64,000 nt of DNA from Manihot esculenta (taxonomy: Eukaryota; Streptophyta; Magnoliopsida; Malpighiales; Euphorbiaceae). Shown here piece by piece: positions 1 through 10,358 of the stretch; within the stretch, counting starts at the first letter, position 1, and each line of letters begins with the position of its first letter. Made by a program: the position numbers and the translations under genes. The notes under the pieces are model-generated. The model was not told where the DNA came from. It made no database searches and was given only the letters and a program-made list of their open reading frames with translations. Location of the stretch: contig NC_035178.2 in the NCBI RefSeq assembly GCF_001659605.2, positions 10,548,062 through 10,612,061 of the forward strand, in the 5' to 3' direction.

Positions 1-99
1 TTCTTTCACCCTCATTTTAGAAGTTCATTTTCTATTGTGATTTCAGTTTAAGTGTTCCTTTGCTGACTTGTGTTTGGCTGTTCTGCTATAACTTTCCAG

Positions 100-210
100 G
101 CATGTCTAGGGAAAATGAGATGTTCAATTCCTGTAACAAACAGATATTTTGGTGGTGATCCATGTTCAGCCAATGAAAAATCTTTGCTTGTTGTTGCAGA
201 ATGCAGATGA
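100..210 (+). CDS. Last exon of a beta-galactosidase (GH35) gene, SUEL/galactose-lectin domain
   Basis: This exon follows an acceptor (ttccag, ending at 99) and reads 36 codons to a TGA at 208-210. It begins ACLGKMRCSIPVTN and contains FGGDPC, then SLLVVAEC. This is the signature of the C-terminal SUEL (sea-urchin-egg-lectin-like) domain found at the end of many plant beta-galactosidases, including Arabidopsis BGAL16, whose tail has the same ACL..RCSVPV..FGGD.C..KSLLV.A.C pattern (recalled, not searched). Family members are secreted GH35 enzymes that remove terminal beta-galactose from cell-wall polymers; the lectin module may help substrate binding. The rest of the gene lies left of the window. 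A truncated relative lies downstream on the same strand, so this was a tandem pair. The exon is short and has no start codon of its own. Confidence 0.75.
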   Translation, partial: ACLGKMRCSIPVTNRYFGGDPCSANEKSLLVVAECR

Positions 211-1520
211 CAGCAGCAAATTTCATAACCATTCCAGTTGGAATGATTTCGGATTATTTGTACCCAAAGGATAATAGTTTTTTTGTGCATTCAATTTTTA
301 AAGAAATTAATTTTCTGCAACACATTAAAGATTTTGGTTATTCTTTGTCGGAATCAAATAAGATATTATTCTTCATTGATTTTTTTATTCAATTGAAAAT
401 TTTGAAAATTAATTTGAAAAGATATTTTATTGTATTAAACATTAAGATTTCATATTTCATTAGATTCTGTTTTTATTTGGATGGAACAGAGTTATATCGT
501 AATTGTATAGATGTCAATCTACACGAAAGAGAATTGTGATGTGGCTGGCACTCAATTTATAATAAAGAAAATTGTGATGTGGTTGGAGTTAAAACAGAAT
601 TATATTGTGATTGATCAATATAAGAAAGAGAATTGTGATATGGTTGGCACCTACGGCAATCACTTTGACGATTAAGTCAGTCACTTTGACGATTAAGTCA
701 GTCAATTGAAGAGAAAAGCAGAGTGTAATGTGATATTTTAAACTCAACAATAGTTGGGTAAAAATTATATACTTTAATTTCTATATTCATTTGTTTTTAT
801 ACTCTATAAAAATGGAGTTGATTATTACATTTCTTAAAATCCGATTAGCACCCGCGAGTGGATATGGAGTCCCGCAATTATAGATATAACGGGGATATGC
901 TGAATTGCATTATCCAAATCACTTTTCATGGAGTTTCACTCTATAAGTAGATGAGAGGGTGAATTTTAACAATTTAACAAAGAGCTGAAATCTAAAACGT
1001 CTTTTTTTTTTTGTAAAATCGAGTATTGTCTGTTTAGATTTTTGCCACATGTTTGAGTGCTAACCTACTTTAAACGATTTGCACATGAAATTGAATAAAA
1101 AATATTTTAAATGTACTTAAAATTATTTTTAAACAAGATACTATTTTTTCCTTTTTTTTAGTTTTCTTATAAGAAAGTGGCATTAAAATTATAATAAATA
1201 TAATTAAAAGGAAATTAGATAAGAATACAGGTAGAAATTGATTTTACTTCAATAATCGCTTAAATAAAATCATGAAAATTAATTATATAACATTAATAAA
1301 AGAGCTTTTTTTATACACATATAATTTGAATACAAATTAAAGTAGAATTATAATAAATAGCTTAATCCAAATTAAAATAGGATTGACCTGAATTAAAATA
1401 AAAAAGAAATTAAATGGGATTACAAATCTTTTTTATAAATAGATTAGTTGAATACAATTTAAAATAAAAATAGAATTATTAATAAAATATAAGAAAAGAA
1501 TGCAATATAAATAAAAAAAA
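211..1520. other. Intergenic, AT-rich, with short tandem duplications
   Basis: Downstream flank of the first beta-galactosidase gene. I see no coding exon. The stretch 484-655 is an imperfect tandem duplication with a recurring AGAGAATTGTGATGTGGTTGG-like word near 528, 566 and 626. Just after it the word CACTTTGACGATTAAGTCAGT occurs twice, about 660-703. The open frame that begins near 201 is chance: it overlaps the lectin exon in another frame and runs into AT-rich DNA. Confidence 0.5.
484..655. repeat. Imperfect short tandem duplication
   Basis: Two related blocks begin AACAGAGTTATAT and AACAGAATTATAT. Each runs into AGAGAATTGTGATGTGG followed by TGGCAC, and an extra partial copy lies between them. 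Small local duplication with no visible function. Confidence 0.5.
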
Positions 1521-2287
1521 GGGAAAATTACTTTGTAGTCCCTGAGGTTTAACGTAATTAACACTTCTGTCCCTCTATTTTGGCGACCCAACACTTAAGT
1601 CCCTCACTTTTTTTCTGTCCAATTTCATAGTCCTTCCGTCCAAAATAGCCGTTTGGGACACGTAAATTGACAAAATTAACCCTCTTCTTCTTCTTCTTCC
1701 CCTTTCTGCAACTTCTTCTTCTTCTTCTTTCTTCTTCTTCTTCTTCTTCTTCTTCTTCTTCTTCTTCTTCTTCTTCTTCTTTCTTCTTTCTTCTTCTTCT
1801 TTCTGCAACTTCTTCTTCTTCCTTCTTCTGCAAGTTCTTCCTCTTCTTCTTCTTCTTCTTCTTCTTCTTCTTTCTTCTTTCTTCTTCTTCTTTCTGCAAG
1901 TTCTTCTTCTTCCTTCTTCTGCAAGTTCTTCCTCTTCTTCTTCTTCTTCTTCTTCTTCTTCTTCTTCTTTCTTCTTTCTTCTTTCTTCTTTCTTCTTTCT
2001 TCTTCTTCTTCTTCTTCTTCTTCTTCTTCTTCTTCTTCTTCTTCTTCTTCTTCTTCTTCTTCTTCTTCTTCTTCTTCTTCTTCTGGGATTTCACATGGAG
2101 AGAAGGGCATTTTTGGAAAAAATTATCATATCTCACCTTTGACTCTTTGACCAAACGGTTTAAATGGACGGAAGGACTACGAATTTGGACGGAAGAGAAA
2201 GTGAGGGACTTAAGTGTTGGGTCGCCAAAATAGAGGGACAGAAGTGTTAATTACGTTAAACCTCAGGGACTAAAAAGTAAATTTTCC
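1521..2287. mobile_element. Non-autonomous inverted-repeat DNA transposon (Mutator-like MITE)
   Basis: The left end reads GGGAAAATTACTTTGTAGTC followed by CCTGAGG. The right end, read on the other strand, gives GGAAAATTTACTTTTTAGTC followed by the same CCTGAGG. The inverted repeats continue for about 90-100 bp on each side, through TAACACTTCTGTCCCTC, TTTTGGCGACCCAACACTTA and AGTCCCTCACTTT. Flanking 9-mers are taaaaaaaa (1512-1520) and taaaaaaat (2288-2296), a plausible 9-bp target duplication, though the sequence is low-complexity. Long terminal inverted repeats plus a 9-bp duplication suggest a Mutator-like derivative. It encodes no transposase; the interior is almost wholly a CTT microsatellite. 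Confidence 0.75.
1681..2083. repeat. (CTT)n microsatellite with higher-order units
   Basis: About 400 bp of nearly pure CTT/CTTT repeats. They are interrupted by words such as TTTCTGCAACTTC and TTCTGCAAGTTCTTCC, which recur about 90 bp apart, so longer segments have also been duplicated. Open frames across it (poly-Ser, poly-Phe, poly-Lys or poly-Glu) are artefacts of the repeat. Confidence 0.9.
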
Positions 2288-2297
2288 TAAAAAAATA

Positions 2298-3588
2298 CAA
2301 GGAAAGCGTGAATATATAATTAAATTAAATATTTTTATTCTTAACAATAAAAATATTTATGATAATTTTTTTTATTTTGTGTAAGCAAAATTCCTTCGTT
2401 AATATGTCATAAAATTTAATGAAGAAAAAGCTAAATATTTTTTATTTTATTATTATATATAGCCTAATTTTATAGATTTTCGTCAATTATAATCAATTAA
2501 TTAATTTTGATATAAGTAAGCTAAAATTAGTATTTTATTACTTAATATAATAAAATTAAAATTCATTTGGTTCAGTATAATAAAAATAATCCTCTCTTTT
2601 CTATTTTTTAAAGTGTATTTATAGAACTTATTTGTAAAATTTTAATTTTAAAAAGTAAAATAATATATATATATATTTCCATATATAAGGTTTTATAAAT
2701 ATATTTTAAAAAAATAGAGGAGAGAGGAAATCTTATTTTTTATTTGATAAAAAAAATTAAAATAGATTGCTTTAATTCTTAATAAATATAGGAGCGAATA
2801 TGGACTTATAGCTGATTTTGAGGTGGGGTTTTTCTTGTGGCATAAGCGATGCACGACTCACTTGACCAATGTCTCCCAGATATCTGCTTGCTTTCTTCAT
2901 GCAAATAGCACTCAGTATTTTTCTTTCCTTTTTTATAATTAGGATCTAGTTCGAATTTAATATTTTCAAAAACGATTCCAATACTAATAATTCAAAATTT
3001 ATTATCCAATATTTTTAAAATTATTTAAATTATCGTATTAAATTAATTTTTTATGTTAAATAATAACAATAATTATGATATTTAAATGATAATAAAATTT
3101 ATTTAATTAAAACGACTAATTATTTTTTAATTTTAATTTTTATAAAATTAAAAAATAGACTAATAAATTTTTTAAAAAACTATATAATATAATATTTAAT
3201 GTTTAAAATTAATTAATGCTTAATTAGTAAATTTATTAATTTATTAATTTTAATAATTCAAATACGAAAAAATAGTTGGTATAATATAAATTGTCATGGT
3301 ATACTAAAATATATTTGATAATTTCATTTTTAGACTATTTATATAAAAAAAAAATGTGAATCAAATGGTTATTTTATAATTTAAAATATATATGTATATA
3401 AAATTAAAGGAAAAGTATAAGAATATCATAATTTAAGATATATATATATAATTAAAAAATATAAAAAAATATCATATAATTTTATTCATTTTCCTTTCAA
3501 AATCTATTATTATAAATAAAAATATAATTATTAATTAAAAAATCAAAATATTATTCAATTTATTTTATAGGTGTTTTTATAATTGCAG
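2298..3588. other. AT-rich DNA upstream of the truncated beta-galactosidase copy
   Basis: I looked here for the missing first exons of the beta-galactosidase copy, which in this family encode the signal peptide, a TYDGRSLIING-like segment and an HYPRSTP-like segment. I found none. An ATG near 2869 opens a short hydrophobic frame (MSPRYLLAFFMQIALS) resembling a signal peptide, but nothing beta-galactosidase-like follows it. The rest is over 75 percent A+T with no signal I can interpret. Confidence 0.5.
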
Positions 3589-6500
3589 TTTGATTTCAGC
3601 GGAAGAGGAGACATTGTAAGTTTTATTAAGGAAGTTCAAGCACAAGGCCTTTACGTTTGTCTCAGAATTGGACCCTTTATTGAGTCTGAATGGTCTTACG
3701 GGTAAAACACATTCCCTAATTTTTTATAAAAAAAGAAATATTAAAATTAATTAATTATGGTATTATTGCAGAGGGTTACCAATCTGGCTTCAGAATATCA
3801 CAGGCATTGTTTATAGATCAGATAATGAACCTTTCAAGACACATATGGAAAGTTTTGTGAAAAAAATAGTAACAATGATGCAATCTGAGAAGTTGTATGC
3901 TTCGCAAGGAGGCCCAATTATATTATCACAGGTTTTATTTTAAATTAATTAATTAGAGAGAGAAAATTGTTGGGATTTAATTAATTTTTAAAATTTTTGA
4001 TTTTGTGGAAATAAAAATAGATTGAAAATGAGTATGGGATGGTTGAGAAAGCATTTGATGAGAAAGGGCCATCGTATGTAAAATGGGCAGCAGAAATGGC
4101 AGTTGCACTCAACACTGGAGTCCCATGGGTTATGTGTAAACAGGACGATGCTCCTGATCCTGTGGTTTGTCTTTTCTTTTCTTTTAATTTTGAATTTGAA
4201 TTTGAATTTGAGCATAGACATGTATTTAGATTTGGATATGGTTTTCAGATAAATGCATGCAACGGATTGAGATGTGGGGAGACATTTGTTAGCCCCAATT
4301 CCCCCCATAAGCCTGCAATTTGGACCGAGAACTGGACTACTCGGTATGTAGTGATTGGTGAGGACATACACAAGAGAGCTGTGGAGGACATTGCATTTCA
4401 AGTTGCATTGTTCATCATTGCAAAGAAAGGAAGCTTTGTCAATTATTACATGGTAAATCAAAGTTTTGTAATTGGTCTTAATAAGAATAATAAAATATAT
4501 TACATTTATGTTGAGCCATTTTGGTCTGAAAATTTCCAGTATCATGCAGGAACCAATTTTGGAAGGACAGCATCAGCATTTGTTCCAGCTAGCTATTATG
4601 ATCTAGCACCTCTTGATGAGTATGGTATGTTCTCTCTTTCCAGCTTTTGTGCCCTTTTCCTTAATACTAATTATCTATTTACTACCAATTGGCTTTAATT
4701 CATTAGAGTCGTTTCCAGGGTTGTAAGGTCTCGAATTTGCATCCAGTCAGAGCTAATTATACCAAAAAAAAAGTTATCTGTTCACTAATGAACACACTTC
4801 CTGATGATTTTAGGATTTGCTAGGCAGCCTACATGGGGTCATCTGAAGGATCTGCATGCTGCAATAAGGCAGTGTTCAGATACTTTACTTTCAGGGGAGC
4901 AAAAGAGCATCCCTCTAGGCAAACTGCAACAGGTATAAGGGTTTTAATAATATCATAATATTTATATTTTAGATAATGTGGCATCTGTAGATTGGTTGGA
5001 TGTATACATTTTTACTAATTTAATTGGTTATGTGTAGGCCTATGTGTTTAATGGAAAAGCAGGAGAATGTGCAGCCTTTCTGGTCAACAATGACGCACAT
5101 AATGAAGCTTCTGTGCAATTCCAAGGTGCTGCATATGATCTGCCTCCAGAATCTATAAGCATCTTACCTGACTGCAAAAATGTTGCATTCAACACAGCCA
5201 AGGCATGACAAAACCTGCACTATCTAATGTCTCTATGTGAATTAATGACAAAACAGAAACTCTTCTGCACTAGGAATATCCTTCTGATTTCAGACAAAAT
5301 TTTGTTCTGAAACAGGTAAGTTCAGGGTGCACTACAAGAAATATGTTCAAAGTCAGGTTGCTGGATGCTGCACAAATGTGGGGAGAATTCCATGAAGCAA
5401 TTGTCAACTACGATGACACCTCAAGAAGATTAGGGATTCTGTTGGAGCAAATGCACGCTACTGAAGATGCTTCTGATTATCTTTGGTACACTTTCAGGTA
5501 AAGCCACATGTGATCACAGTCACCATATTTTTGAATTCAATTCCCTAACATGAAGAGCAATTTATATTAGCTTTGTTTTCGGCTACTAGGTTTCAGCAAG
5601 AGGCATCTGATGCAGGAGCAGTACTGAATGTGAAATCACTTGGCCATGTTCTGCGTGCATTTGTCAATGGCCAAGCATCAGGTGGGTTGGCAATTTTGCA
5701 TGGCTATGACGTTAAAATTTAGCAGGGTTTATTCTCAATTCTTGTCCTATTTTTTCCTGCAGGATGTGTTCAAGGAAGTAAGAAAAATCCAGAGTTCAAC
5801 CTGCAAAGCAATGTATCTTTGAATGCAGGAGTTAACAATGTCCCCTTGCTAAGTGTGATGGTTGGATTGCCGGTAATATCCAAATCTCATGCCTCTCCAA
5901 ATTTTACATTTCAAAAACTTTTTATCCAATTGTGGTTTAAAGGATTCGGGAGCACATTTGGAGAGAGCGGCGGCCGGAATAAGGACGGTGACGATTCAAG
6001 ATAGTAAGGGTATCAAGGATTTCACAAATTATTCATGGGGATATCAGGTCATTTAAATTTCATGCACTCCATCTCAAGCTTCTGTTGTCCTGATAATCCC
6101 TTCAGCATTCTTAACAAGTTAACCTTTGATGCACAGGTAGGATTACGAGGTGAGAATTTAGGAATTTACACAGAACAACTCAACGCAAATCCAGTTGGGA
6201 CAGTTTTCCAAAGGTCAAATTCCATTGACATGGTATAAGGTACTAAACCTCCATTGCTGCTAATGGTATAAACAAAGTCATGTTGTTATTTAACTAAAAT
6301 CATTTTATCTGATCACTAATCTGAATGTGTTCCCTATGTGGCAGGCACTGTTTGATGCACCTCCAGGAGATGCACCGGTTGCTGTGAACCTTGGTTCCAT
6401 GGGAAAAGGTGAAGCTTGGGTTAATGGCAATAGCCTTGGAAGATATTGGCCCTCATATCGCTCTCCAAATGGATCATCACAAATATGGTATAGCCATTCT

Positions 6501-6711
6501 ACTCTGAAGCCTGCATGTTTAGCTTATTGAGCTACAAATCTGACTTAGTTTTGCTTCTTACAGGTACAATGTGCCGCGATCTTTCCTGAAACCTACAGGG
6601 AACCTTTTAGTTCTGTTGGAAGAAGTGGGTGGAGATCCTCTGCAAATATCAGTGGACACTGCCGCAATCTCACAAGTATGCAGTCCTCAGGTGTCAAGCC
6701 CAGCAGTTTAA
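3589..6711 (+). pseudogene. Truncated, frameshifted BGAL16-like beta-galactosidase (GH35)
   Basis: Exons read by splice sites and homology: 3589-3701, 3772-3931, 4021-4164, 4249-4452, 4540-4624, 4814-4932, 5038-5202, 5316-5497, 5590-5691, 5763-5872, 5943-6047, 6137-6239, 6345-6487 and 6564-6711. The frame starts inside the GH35 barrel at [15 protein letters not shown] and carries [20 protein letters not shown]. Both catalytic glutamate motifs are present: SQIENEYG (acid/base) and IWTENW (nucleophile). [11 protein letters not shown], the later beta-sandwich segments and [12 protein letters not shown] also match Arabidopsis BGAL16 order. Three lesions argue against a full enzyme. The first exons, with signal peptide and start, are absent although the previous gene ends at 210. 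The exon at 6137 shifts frame near 6176-6182, so the native frame meets TAA at 6236, while the expected PLTWYK sits in the next frame. A stop at 6709 precedes the lectin domain. The intron at 5203-5315 would be GC-AG. If transcribed it would give at most a partial protein. Confidence 0.85.
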
Positions 6712-7513
6712 GTGGGAAGGATTTAGCTAGCTCATAGATTATTAAATAATTTATTTTAATTATTTTAAATAAAATGAATAAAGGATGGTAAAGTTATTAA
6801 TTAAATGATTATAATGAGTGGTTCAACCTACTACTCAAAAAGAAAAGAAATAGATGAGAGGAAGTTGCTTAATAGAATGGTAGAGAACTCAAACTGCCCA
6901 TCTTTTTAGCCTTAAAGGAATGCCATCTACCAATAATTTCTACCACTATCCTCCACTACGACTTCATTTAAATTAAAAAGTAAAATAAAAAACAAAATTA
7001 AAATTAATTATATTACTAAAAAAATTAAATATAATATAAAAAAATTATTTTAATTTTTTAATTCGTATAAAACTAAAAATAACCACATTTCTAAAAGAAA
7101 AGAATTAAAATAACGTGTAAAATATATTTTAAAATTAGTCATATTTCTAAAAAATTAAAATAATATGCAGAAATTAATTTTATTTTATTTTTTAATTTTT
7201 GAAAAATTAAAATTAAAGATATAATTTTTATTTTGAAATTATTTTTTTAGTTTATAAAATTTAAATGTATATAATTTATAAAATTAATTAGATTTTTTTC
7301 TTCTAATATCTAAATTTAATTATTTTATTTTCATTTAATTTTTATAATATTTTTTAATTTACATTCTTCCATTGTGCTTTTATTATATTAGTAAATTTTT
7401 TTATATTATATGGGAGTATTAGATAGTTTGAATGTTTAATTAATAAATAAAATATACCAATTAGATTGAGTTTGATTATAAAATCAAATAATGTAAGAAA
7501 CTTGAACAGCTCA
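6712..7513. other. AT-rich intergenic DNA
   Basis: 3' flank of the beta-galactosidase copy. Very high A+T with many TTAATTT/AAAATTA words. I see no gene, no obvious terminal repeat and no RNA gene. Confidence 0.6.
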
Positions 7514-7790
7514 CACTACAAAAATTGAGCAGATCACTAACGGACTTCACCAACGGATTGAAATCCGTTAGTGCTAACGAATTTACCGACGGAAAATTGG
7601 AGGCGTATTGTCTATTAACGGATGACCTGATTCGTCAGAAGTCCGTAGGTAAAATACTAACGGATCTTTACCCATGAAAAAATCTATAAGTATCCGTAAG
7701 TAAATTTATTATTTATTTAATGTAAACGTTTTTTCACTAACGGACTAATCATTCCGTTAGTAAATTGTGGAGCCAAATACACAATCCTAA
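7514..7790. mobile_element. One end of a CACTA (En/Spm-type) transposon
   Basis: The sequence begins CACTACAAAAATTGAGCAG, matching the CACTACAA-type terminus that names the superfamily. Over the next 280 bp comes a cluster of short subterminal repeats in both orientations built on TAACGGA/TCCGTTA (for example CACTAACGGAC, ATCCGTTAGTG, TTAACGGATG, ATTCCGTTAG). Subterminal arrays of this kind are the transposase-binding regions of CACTA elements. I found no matching TTGTAGTG end downstream, so this is an isolated or deleted end. The GC-richer piece at 7850-7970 may be former internal sequence. Confidence 0.7.
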
Positions 7791-9534
7791 AGGAAATTCT
7801 TAAATCGTGTGTTTGCCAAATCAAAATCACTATGAAGTCTGAGCTTGTGTCCAACCTCCCGTTCGTTCACTACCGCCGGCATCCTTCGTCCGCCACGATC
7901 AATAGTCCGCCACCGTCCACCACCGACAGCTGCGCTCCTTCTCGGCATCACTATCCACGAGTGAGTCCGTCATTTGAATTAAACTAATTGAAACTCCTAA
8001 AAAGTTTGCCATTCCCCTAAAAAAAATTATAGTTAATAAAATTTAATTTATTCAAAATAAATATAATTAAAAAATTATTTTTTAATATATATAAAAAATA
8101 AAATAAATAAAAATTATATATTATATTTTAATAATTGAGAAACGTAGAAAATGAAAACAGCTCAGCTACATGTAAATTATGGAAAAATCCAAAGCAAAGC
8201 AACAGCTGGAAGGCCACACCTTAATTAAGATTTTTGGCCCCACTTTTATATTTTGGGCCCATTGCCATGTTAGTAGGTTGGGAGTCACTGCCTTGTCAAT
8301 CCCCAATATCATCGTATCTCACTCACCTGTACGTGTTCTGCCCTTAGTCACATTCTGATTTTATTTTTTAAAAAATTATATCTAAATAAAAGTGAAAACT
8401 TTTACAGATTTTTAATATAAAGTCGGCAATTACATCAATATATTAAAATTAATATTTATATCTCTTGATTTTTGAAAAAATAAATAAATTAGTCTTTGCA
8501 TTTCAATTTAATTAAACTGAAAAAAATAATTGTTAGTTGGAAAATGAAAGTGAAGTTATTATTTGTAATTTTTTTTAATTTTTAAATTTTACATAAATAT
8601 ATTAAAAACTAAAAGTTGTTGTAGCAAGTAGTAACATGTAAAATCGATTAAAAAAAATAGTAACATGTTTTTTTTTAACAATGCTTATAGCATTTTTCAA
8701 GACTCAATGAAAGGTAACCATTAGGAAAGGGCTTGAGAGACTCAATTTCTGTTTCTGAATAATATAATCATTACTATAATATAAAAGTGTCGATGGTGAA
8801 AAAGAGGGGAGAAAGGTGAAAGATCAATAGCGCATGGGTTGTTTCAAAATTTTTTTACTTTGTCGTTGGTGCTAATCTGGTAATCTTGTTTGCTTTTGCA
8901 TCTTTGGAATTTTTCTTTTTTTAACATTTTTTTTTGTATTCACCATCTACTTTTAATTTCTCTCATACGTGGTATTTACCGTCGTATTTTTTCTTATATA
9001 TTTTTTTTATTTTCATATATTCATGATAATTTATATAAGGATTTTTTTTAAAACTAAAGTCAATAATTGCTTTAAACTTAGTATATTTGACATTAGCAAC
9101 TTAGGACTGCATCGATACATACGGGGTTGCGGCTCCCTTAAGAGATCTACTCCATAGATGGTAGTTTGTTATTGTTTAATTTGTTTGTTTTAGGTCTTTT
9201 CTATATATTTTTGTATATTATTTTACCATTTATACATCACATGGTTGATTTTGGGTGATATTATATTGGTCCTAATCAGCGTCGTCGACAGGTCTAATCT
9301 TTGTATATTTTTAACAATGAATTAGTAAGGGTGTGGATTGATTTCGAGTCTATTATATCAGTGGTGTTTGGATTTATAGATCATTGTTTAAGTTGGTGTC
9401 AGTTTAGTTATTTGATTATCTATTTTGTTTTGATATTTATTTAATTTATTTTGGTTTGATTTTCGGTTTGATTATTTTGAATTTTTGATAAATTATATAT
9501 ATTATTTTCGGCAATAATTTTTAGTGATAAGGTT
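7791..9534. other. Intergenic; possible CACTA interior then AT-rich DNA
   Basis: A GC-richer island at 7850-7970 (CCGCC and CACCG words) stands out and may belong to the CACTA element or be an old leader; it has no good open frame. From 8000 onward the DNA is AT-rich. The open frame near 8969-9157 has no family I know and unremarkable composition, so I do not call it. Confidence 0.4.
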
Positions 9535-9664
9535 AGTGATTAGATTAAGTTTTTTTTTTTTTTTTGAAATAGGGATTGGGGGAGTCGAATCTTAGACCTC
9601 TCAAGATTACAAGGATGCACTTTCCACCAGGCTAAGCCTCGGAGTGCAGTGATTAGATTAAGTT
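9535..9664. repeat. 17-bp target-site duplication around the SINE
   Basis: AGTGATTAGATTAAGTT occurs at 9535-9551 and again at 9648-9664, identical on both sides of the SINE body. Confidence 0.9.
9552..9647 (-). mobile_element. Short tRNA-derived SINE, minus strand
   Basis: Read on the minus strand the element starts CACTCCGAGGCTTAGCCTGG. This is a box A-like stretch (TAGCCTGGTGG). About 40 bp later comes a box B-like AGATTCGACTCC, and it ends in a poly-A run (the T-run at 9552-9565). The internal RNA polymerase III promoter boxes, the A tail and the perfect 17-bp flanking duplication are the hallmarks of SINE retroposition. At about 96 bp it is short, similar in size to the smaller plant SINEs. 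The target-site copies are undiverged, so the insertion is fairly young. Confidence 0.8.
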
Positions 9665-9904
9665 AAAACTAGTTTTTATAATTTATTGTTTGATAATTAC
9701 TATTTTATAATAATTTCTGATAGTTGAATCGGTGGATATTAAAAATATGAGCAGTGGATATGGCTCATTATTTTTTTTTTATATTTATATTCTTTTATTT
9801 TATAAATTTACATATTTATTGTTATTTTTTATACTAAAAACTTCTACTTCAAATCATTATATAAACAATTAATCACTGACCATTAATATTTAGAAAAACG
9901 GTTA

Positions 9905-10358
9905 ATCGCTAATTAGTAGCAAGGTTCAAATCGAAAAAATTGATCGAATCGAATTAATTTAAAATTTTAATTTAATTTTTTATTCAATTCGGTTCAGTTT
10001 GATTTTTAATTTCAGTAATTTCGGTTATTTTGGTTTAGTTCGGTTTTAATCAGAAAAAAAAACCGAACCGATTAATTATAATAATATGTTATTTTCAATA
10101 ATAAAAAAAAATTAAATCATATTAAAATTAAAATATTTTAATTAAATTTTAAAATATTAAAAATAAAATATAAAAAATAAAAAATTTATTAAAAATTGAA
10201 ACCGATCAAATCGAACTGAATCAAATCGAATCAGATCGATTCGATTCGATTCGATTTCTGATCAAAATCGATTCCATTCAATTTTTATAAATACTAAAAT
10301 TTTAATTTTTAATTTATTCAATTCGATTTGATTTTAAATTAAACTAACCGAATACTCG
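9905..10358 (-). repeat. Dispersed CGAACCGA/TCGGTT repeat family, copy 1
   Basis: AT-rich unit edged by TTCGGTT-like words (ATTCGGTTCAGTTTG, ATTTCGGTTATTTTGG, AACCGAACCG). Its core has TTAATTAAATTTTAAAATAT and ATAAAAAATAAAAAATTTAT. The right edge is AACCGAATACTC. The same layout recurs near 12815, 19275, 29773 and 37450, in either orientation. Confidence 0.65.

Noticed and set aside
201..539. 112-codon open frame
   Set aside because: Overlaps the beta-galactosidase lectin exon in another frame and runs into AT-rich DNA with no family resemblance.
1558..2233. Long open frames in several phases (poly-Ser/Phe, Lys/Glu)
   Set aside because: Pure products of the CTT microsatellite; present on both strands and in overlapping frames.
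2869..2930. Signal-peptide-like frame MSPRYLLAFFMQIALS as first exon of the truncated beta-galactosidase
   Set aside because: Too short, no beta-galactosidase sequence between it and 3589, and hydrophobic frames are common in AT-rich DNA.
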